DNA from: Argopecten irradians
Lineage: Eukaryota; Mollusca; Bivalvia; Pectinida; Pectinidae
Assembly: GCF_041381155.1 (NCBI RefSeq)
Contig: NC_091134.1
Location: 40,693,338-40,757,337 of the forward strand
Direction of reading: 5' to 3'
DNA length: 64,000 nucleotides
The notes under the pieces were generated by a model. That model made no database searches. It worked only from the letters and a program-made list of their open reading frames with translations, and was not told where the DNA came from. Of this stretch, positions 59,066 to 64,000 are shown in pieces. Each line of letters opens with the position of its first letter. Positions within the stretch are counted from its first letter, which is position 1. A program made the position numbers and the translations under genes.

Positions 59066-59269
59066 AATGGGACTAATTCACGTTCCACATGATAACCTGT
59101 AACATTTGTGTGGGACTACTATCTCCAGTGGTGATTGAATGTACCTCTTTGTAATCTTCCAGCTGAAATGGCGTTTGCGCAGGATATCATCTTTTGACGT
59201 CATTCAATCGCCAATAGTTCCACACAAACGTAATCGGGTATCACACGTAGAATGTGAATTAGTCCCATT
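59066..59269. mobile_element. Foldback MITE (204 bp)
   Basis: AATGGGACTAATTCACGTTC at the left and GAATGTGAATTAGTCCCATT at the right, with pairing of the inner GTGTGG/CCACAC blocks. It contains one TGACGTCA (59195). Confidence 0.85.
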
Positions 59270-60189
59270 AACTGAGTGAAAAGTTACAGTTGAAATTCTG
59301 ATGTAACCTTCATTAATACCTGGTATAAGGAAGTAAAGAGGGGCTACTGTAACTGCATTTGAGGGAAGAACCATGCAACCAAATAATGGTATAAAATATT
59401 AAACATTCAAATATAAATTTGTGTGAGAAAATAACAATATAGATTGAAAACAGAAAATGAAGTATCTCTCACATAGAGTGTGGTATGTTGTGATTAGCAA
59501 ATAGGCTAAAACCCAAGGTGACCAGCTGAAGTCTAGATCATCTAATGAAGGTCATACAAAATCTAGCTTTTGTAGTCATCTGACCAGCTTATTGGGTAAT
59601 GAAGTTACAAATACAAATGTATGTAAAGAAAACTAAAATTGCTCAACATTCAAATATCACTTATGTGGCTGATTAGCATTAAAACAGACTTATATGTAAA
59701 TGTCTTATAAAATGTGTTGCTTGTCCTTAATACCGAGCAGGTCATTGTGTTTATATAAGCTCTGAGGATATAAGCTCTGAGGATTGTCCAACAACAGCTG
59801 CTGGGCTTTGTATTTTATATACACATTTTAAGGGCAATGCACATTTTCTTTATAAAAAAAAGTTGATGAAAAATAGTTCATGATAACACAAAAACCAAGT
59901 AAGCTGTCTTATAACTAATTTACAGGTGTTAATTCCTTAAAAACATAATTTATCTACCCTAAAGGTGATCACAAATTGCATTCTTGGTGATACCTCAATC
60001 AGCAAGTTATTTTCAGTTCATATGATGCTCTTTATAAAAAGTTGAAATATTTGCCAATACATGTATATAATTATACCCCAAAACTTTAATCTAGGCAATG
60101 TCTACAAATCCTGAATTCCAAGTGCTGCCTTTCTCAGGCAAGATATCTTAAACATTGCAAATACAAAATTTGAACAAAACTTTTGTTTT
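59270..60189. other. Intergenic, nothing recognised
   Basis: AT-rich without supported feature; 'GATATAAGCTCTGAG' is duplicated at about 59753-59780. Confidence 0.4.
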
Positions 60190-60330
60190 TTATTAGTTCA
60201 ACGTCCTATCTACTGTCATTGTCATTTAAATATGTGCCACATTTATTGGTGGAGGAAAGGCAAAGTACCCAGAGAAAAACCACCAACAGTACCTGCCAAC
60301 TGTCCCACATGGGATTTTAACTGGCAACCT
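60190..60330 (+). mobile_element. SINE-like mollusc repeat fragment
   Basis: 'AGTTCAACGTCCTATCTACT', 'GGTGGAGGAAAGGCAAAGTA' and 'CCACCAACAGTACCTGCCAA' are in the order of a repeat I recognise as common in molluscs; a shorter piece is at 32.1 kb. Assignment to SINE is by memory of this type. Confidence 0.5.
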
Positions 60331-60440
60331 AGAGGTAGAGGGCATATAGTTAATAGGTAGGGACGTAACATTTACTTAGACTTCATTTCCCATGCACATC
60401 TCCTTGATTTTGTTCAGCATCATATTGTGATTTTCACCAT

Positions 60441-61495
60441 TTAAGGTAGCTCCATACTTTTGGGAAAACCCATGTCATTTTTTTCTAACAGGTCTTATTT
60501 TCTTGCATTTTTCATGTAGATTTCAATTCTGTAAAGATAAATGGGTGTTCTCGAACTACTTTTTGAGAAATTTAAGCTTGAAATATACCATCAATGCAAA
60601 TTTGTTGGCCGAAAATAGAAAAATTCATAAAATTATGTTTTCTGTAATATAAGGGTGAATGTTGTCTCGATCCTGTTGATTTTTTGTCCTAAATTTCTAA
60701 CGATAGAACAATATACAAAACTATTTTATTTTTACAAATGCTAACTAATTTTTGTTATTTCCCAGGACCGTTTCTAAACGTAATTATCATGTTTTGCCAT
60801 ATTTTCGCCCGTAAAAAATCAATGAATAGGCCAAAAAGGAAATGAAAACCCATGTCAATTTCACAATATTTGTATATGATATGCCCAAGGTAATATGTTT
60901 TTCAAATATCATATAAAAACACGGGGTCCTCGATCAAAATTTCACAATTTTGTAAGCTTGAAGTTTGTAACTCGCAACCCTACCCCCATTTCATCCAGTG
61001 CTAAGATGGGTTATATTTGACTATTTTTTGAAAATCATGCCGCAAAAAACATTCCACATCAGTTCATACGTTTTTGTGATATTATATCTGGTTTATGTCT
61101 GTTTGTTTTTATGATTTTCTCCAAATTGTGTGTTTAAAGGAAATCCTTATGCGATTTTTTTAGAATTCCGGAATTTCGGTCCGGCCGGGTCCCCTCTTAT
61201 GATTTAAAGCGACGAACGGCACTTCCGGTGTTTAAAAATCCATTCCCATTTACGACAGGGACCGCAAAAACCACAGAGATAGCATATAATTTTCACTTCT
61301 CTGCTTTTATTTGATTTATTTAATGATTTTAAACATTCATTATTATATGTAGACAATTTTCACCTATTGAAGAAATATCCAAGTGTGATGTCGTGGCGTA
61401 TCGGAAACCATTCTGGAATTCAAAACAACCTCCGCAACTTCCGGTATAGCGTCATATGAATTGGCGCGATTTTCAAAAGTATGGACCTACCTTAA
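60441..61495. mobile_element. TTAA-flanked non-autonomous element, family 1, copy 2
   Basis: TTAA at both ends, GGTAGCTCCATACTTTTG / CAAAAGTATGGACCTACC inverted ends, whole length matching 15814-16910 in reverse. It lacks the 36-bp internal duplication of copy 1. Confidence 0.87.
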
Positions 61496-61509
61496 CTTTC
61501 AGATTTAAG

Positions 61510-61960
61510 CCTTAGTTGACCTGATAAGATTTCTCCACATTTCAATGGCTGCATCAAGTCCACATTTCCACATTTTCCAATATAAAGACCTCTCCACATT
61601 GCCATGGTTGTTCTTGTCCATCAATCCATAGTTCCTCTGATATCCATTTTTTGTGCATTGTCTGAAACACAACAATTAAACTATATGAAAATTATCCTAT
61701 CATTCTAAATTACATAAAAATACCGAATCCAATTTTATATGAATGCAACAAAAGTAACTTGTTATAGACCAATCACATCCATAACATGTTGGTATTCAAA
61801 AAGTAGTAAGTATAAGGCCTATTAAATTTTGATTATACTCATATCTTGTCATTTTGCTTGGGTATAACAGATTCCTTACTCGAAAGTCAATGAAAACTTA
61901 CATTTGTGGCGATGTAGATTCCATACTCTTCAGAAACGTTATGAACTTTGATATCTTCAA
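61510..61960 (-). other. Possible exons of an unknown minus-strand transcript
   Basis: Two exon-like blocks. About 61957-61902 reads IEDIKVHNVSEEYGIYIATN to a consensus GTAAGT. From about 61664, after TTTCAG, two frames stay open for 30-50 codons (one ending ...MWRNLIRSTKA, stop). The second block contains internal CCACATTT-type repeats that may inflate the open frame. No family recognised. Confidence 0.2.
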
Positions 61961-62774
61961 TTTGCAAAAATTCTCAATGTACCATATATTATTTAACAAA
62001 ATACTATGATTTAATATTTCAAGTTTAGGTTATGTAATGTATCATCATCAAAATTTTCCGACAAATAAAATTATAACCATTATATTTATGATGACTTTTT
62101 GATGCTGTGAAACAGCTTTCTTAGGTACGCTTGGCGAGCCTGTGCACATCAAAACAATGAAACCATGCACTCCGCGATGAAAATTATAAGTTGTTTTGTT
62201 CATTTCACGTAATACTTGATGGTATGAAAAAATAAAACCCCAATATTTAAAACCAGACATTGAATTTGTACATACATATACACCATGAATGGAGTGTTTT
62301 AAGTGTTCAGTTGGGACTCTATGATATCTGTATTACTCTGAGATCAGGCCTCGATTACTAAAAAACAAACTTAAGTCAAAAACTGACTTAAGTCAAACAA
62401 TTTAACATAAGTTATATAAGGAGAAAAACTTAAGTTTTGACTTAAGTCTGCACTTTTGTTTCGAGAAATCGGAGCCAGAAGTCTGCAAAAGAAAGTTCTT
62501 ATAACGCTTATAAAGTTTTTTTTGTGTTGGTTGCATTGAGAACTTTATCTGATGATATTATTGCGCAGTAAAAGTTAATAGTTTTGAGTACGTGTTTTCT
62601 CCCTTGATCTGTCACTGGGAGTTGTGTCTTTTTGTTTATCGACAACTGCGTTATATTGAAAAGGGAAAAGTACAAAATTTATCAACATAATCTTACAAAA
62701 TATAATGATCATACAGATCTGTACCAGCAACTTAAAGTGACAAATGAACTTATATTGCCGTGTAATATTCGGTT
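61961..62774. other. Intergenic, short palindromic motifs
   Basis: GACTTAAGTC-type palindromes recur at 62371-62445. An open frame from 62632 (69 codons) is mentioned with the duplication that follows. Confidence 0.4.
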
Positions 62775-63190
62775 GCCTTACGAAGACTTGCTAAAGTCTG
62801 ATGCATTGCATGAAGTTTTCTTGACGTTAGCGTTCTTATGAATTCAAAAGAAATTTGAGTGTTATAAGTAACCAAATAATGTACCTTTTACTTGGCAAAA
62901 GTATATGGCCATGTTTTATTATAAGTCAAAAGTCGGCAAAGCAAAACTCACCATAAAATGTTCTACACGATAATATCTCACCTACCAGTTATACTGTTGG
63001 GCTTACGAAGACTTGCTAAAGTCCGATAAATTACAAAAAGTTTTCTTGATGTTATAATTAATGGCAAGCGTTCTTGTGAATTTAAATGAAATCCAAGTGA
63101 TATACGTAATGAAATAATGTACCTTTTATTTGGCTAAAGTATCTTGCCGTAATTTATTAGTCAAAAGTCGTCAAAGCAACACATGTTAGT
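62775..63190 (+). repeat. 226-bp tandem duplication with a conserved short frame
   Basis: CTTACGAAGACTTGCTAAAG at 62777 recurs at 63003, and the following 180 bp align with substitutions and indels. In both units the first 18 codons stay open and similar (YEDLLKSDALHEVFL and YEDLLKSDKLQKVFL). The first lies at the end of a 69-codon frame starting at 62632. Whether it is coding is unclear. Confidence 0.7.
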
Positions 63191-64000
63191 TTTCTAAAAG
63201 GGAAACCAAATTGGTTTCATTGGTGTTGAAATTGTTATTTCAGAAATAATTTAGATATAAAATTTATTACATTTATTTCAGGAAAATGAGTTATTCAACT
63301 TATTGTTCTTGAAAAACTTTAAATATCATAAAATAAAAACGGTATACCGTAAATATATGTTGTTAAAACTCCGAAATTCAACACTGCGCACTTAGTATAC
63401 TAAATTCAATAATTAAAGGGACAATTCAGTCTAAGAGAACATTAAAATTTGTACATATATCGGAAAAAAACTAGTTCTAATGGAAATTAGATCAGTCGGT
63501 TTTACTGTGATATGCATGAAAAGCCCATGATGGTGACATGTGTGTGAAATGTTCAAACTCGCTCGCTGTCCGCCATTGCACACTGTGGTCAAACTTCTTG
63601 TATGCCGAACCCTGTCCCTTGCTCGTAGAGTAATGCAATTTTTGTCTAGAACTGCTCAAATCGCTCTGACGGTAGTGTGTTTACCTTGTTAGGTGAATTG
63701 TCTTGCCTAAAAATCATTTTATCACCTTGGTTATGAAGTTCATTTGTTTAACGTGCGTGACTTTTGCTCGGGTATGGGTACAGCGTACATATTGTACCTG
63801 CTTAATTGTATTGATCAACGATTTGATATTTGAACGATATTAATTAAAATACTTAAAAATGTCAGGAATTTGTCAATGTTTTACGTTATATATTTCATAA
63901 GAAATGTAGAACAATACATTTATGCTATATTTGGCTTCTTGGTTATGTAAAAGAATTAGCCTGAGTGAATTGTCTCTTTAAATGAAAAACCAATTCTTTT
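63191..64000. other. Intergenic, nothing recognised
   Basis: No supported feature; a slightly GC-richer stretch lies at 63540-63690. Confidence 0.4.

Overview
The window looks like nuclear DNA of a mollusc, most likely a bivalve. It is AT-rich. Its genes are split by GT-AG introns, with very little coding sequence per kilobase. It is crowded with elements typical of bivalves: pearl-like elements with ~155 bp core repeats and an ACGG microsatellite, a ~530 bp tRNA-headed SINE, Penelope-like elements, many foldback MITEs and CR1/L2-like LINE debris. The species cannot be told from the sequence alone.

Three conserved genes are clear. (1) A TMEM161 family membrane protein is encoded in one uninterrupted reading frame, minus strand, 6365-7858. 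(2) ATE1, arginyl-tRNA-protein transferase, lies on the minus strand, 43096 down to 30133. I could place ten exon positions in phase, one of which is filled by either of two 162-nt exons that look mutually exclusive. (3) BCKDHB, the E1-beta subunit of the branched-chain 2-oxoacid dehydrogenase complex, lies on the plus strand, 43326-53205, with nine exons in phase. ATE1 and BCKDHB are head to head with 229 bp between start codons, so they probably share a divergent promoter. A fourth gene, not recognised (minus, 15198 down to 13336, 215 aa), has a Pro/Arg-rich module. Exons for that module recur downstream at 11.77-12.9 kb and, frameshifted, upstream at 19.4-20.2 kb.

Layout: 1-734, 40-bp satellite; 1.05-2.3 kb, pearl-like repeats; 3.4-4.2 kb, MITEs; 6.4-7.9 kb, TMEM161; 8.2-9.7 kb, foldbacks and a SINE; 11.2-15.2 kb, the unrecognised gene with a Penelope-like insertion in its last duplicated exon; 15.7-17.9 kb, a run of foldback, TTAA-flanked and hAT-like elements; 19.4-20.2 kb, decayed exon copies; 21.5-23.9 kb, LINE remnant; 25.5-29.8 kb, MITEs and probable ATE1 downstream sequence; 30.1-43.1 kb, ATE1, whose introns hold a pogo-like element, a 34-bp minisatellite with higher-order structure, a Penelope-like element with inverted arms and a second large inverted repeat; 43.3-53.2 kb, BCKDHB, whose first intron holds a LINE that has taken a SINE and a pearl-like element, the latter itself interrupted by a DNA element; 53.2-64 kb, no confident gene, several MITEs.

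The points most worth following are: hammerhead-ribozyme-like cores in the Penelope-like ends; several unrelated-looking non-autonomous families all flanked by TTAA, two of them sharing one TTAA; concentration of the TGACGTCA octamer (ten copies seen) inside mobile or inverted-repeat DNA; the ATE1 alternative exon pair; the 17-unit higher-order minisatellite; and a triplicated splice acceptor in front of BCKDHB exon 3. All calls were made by eye without database searches.
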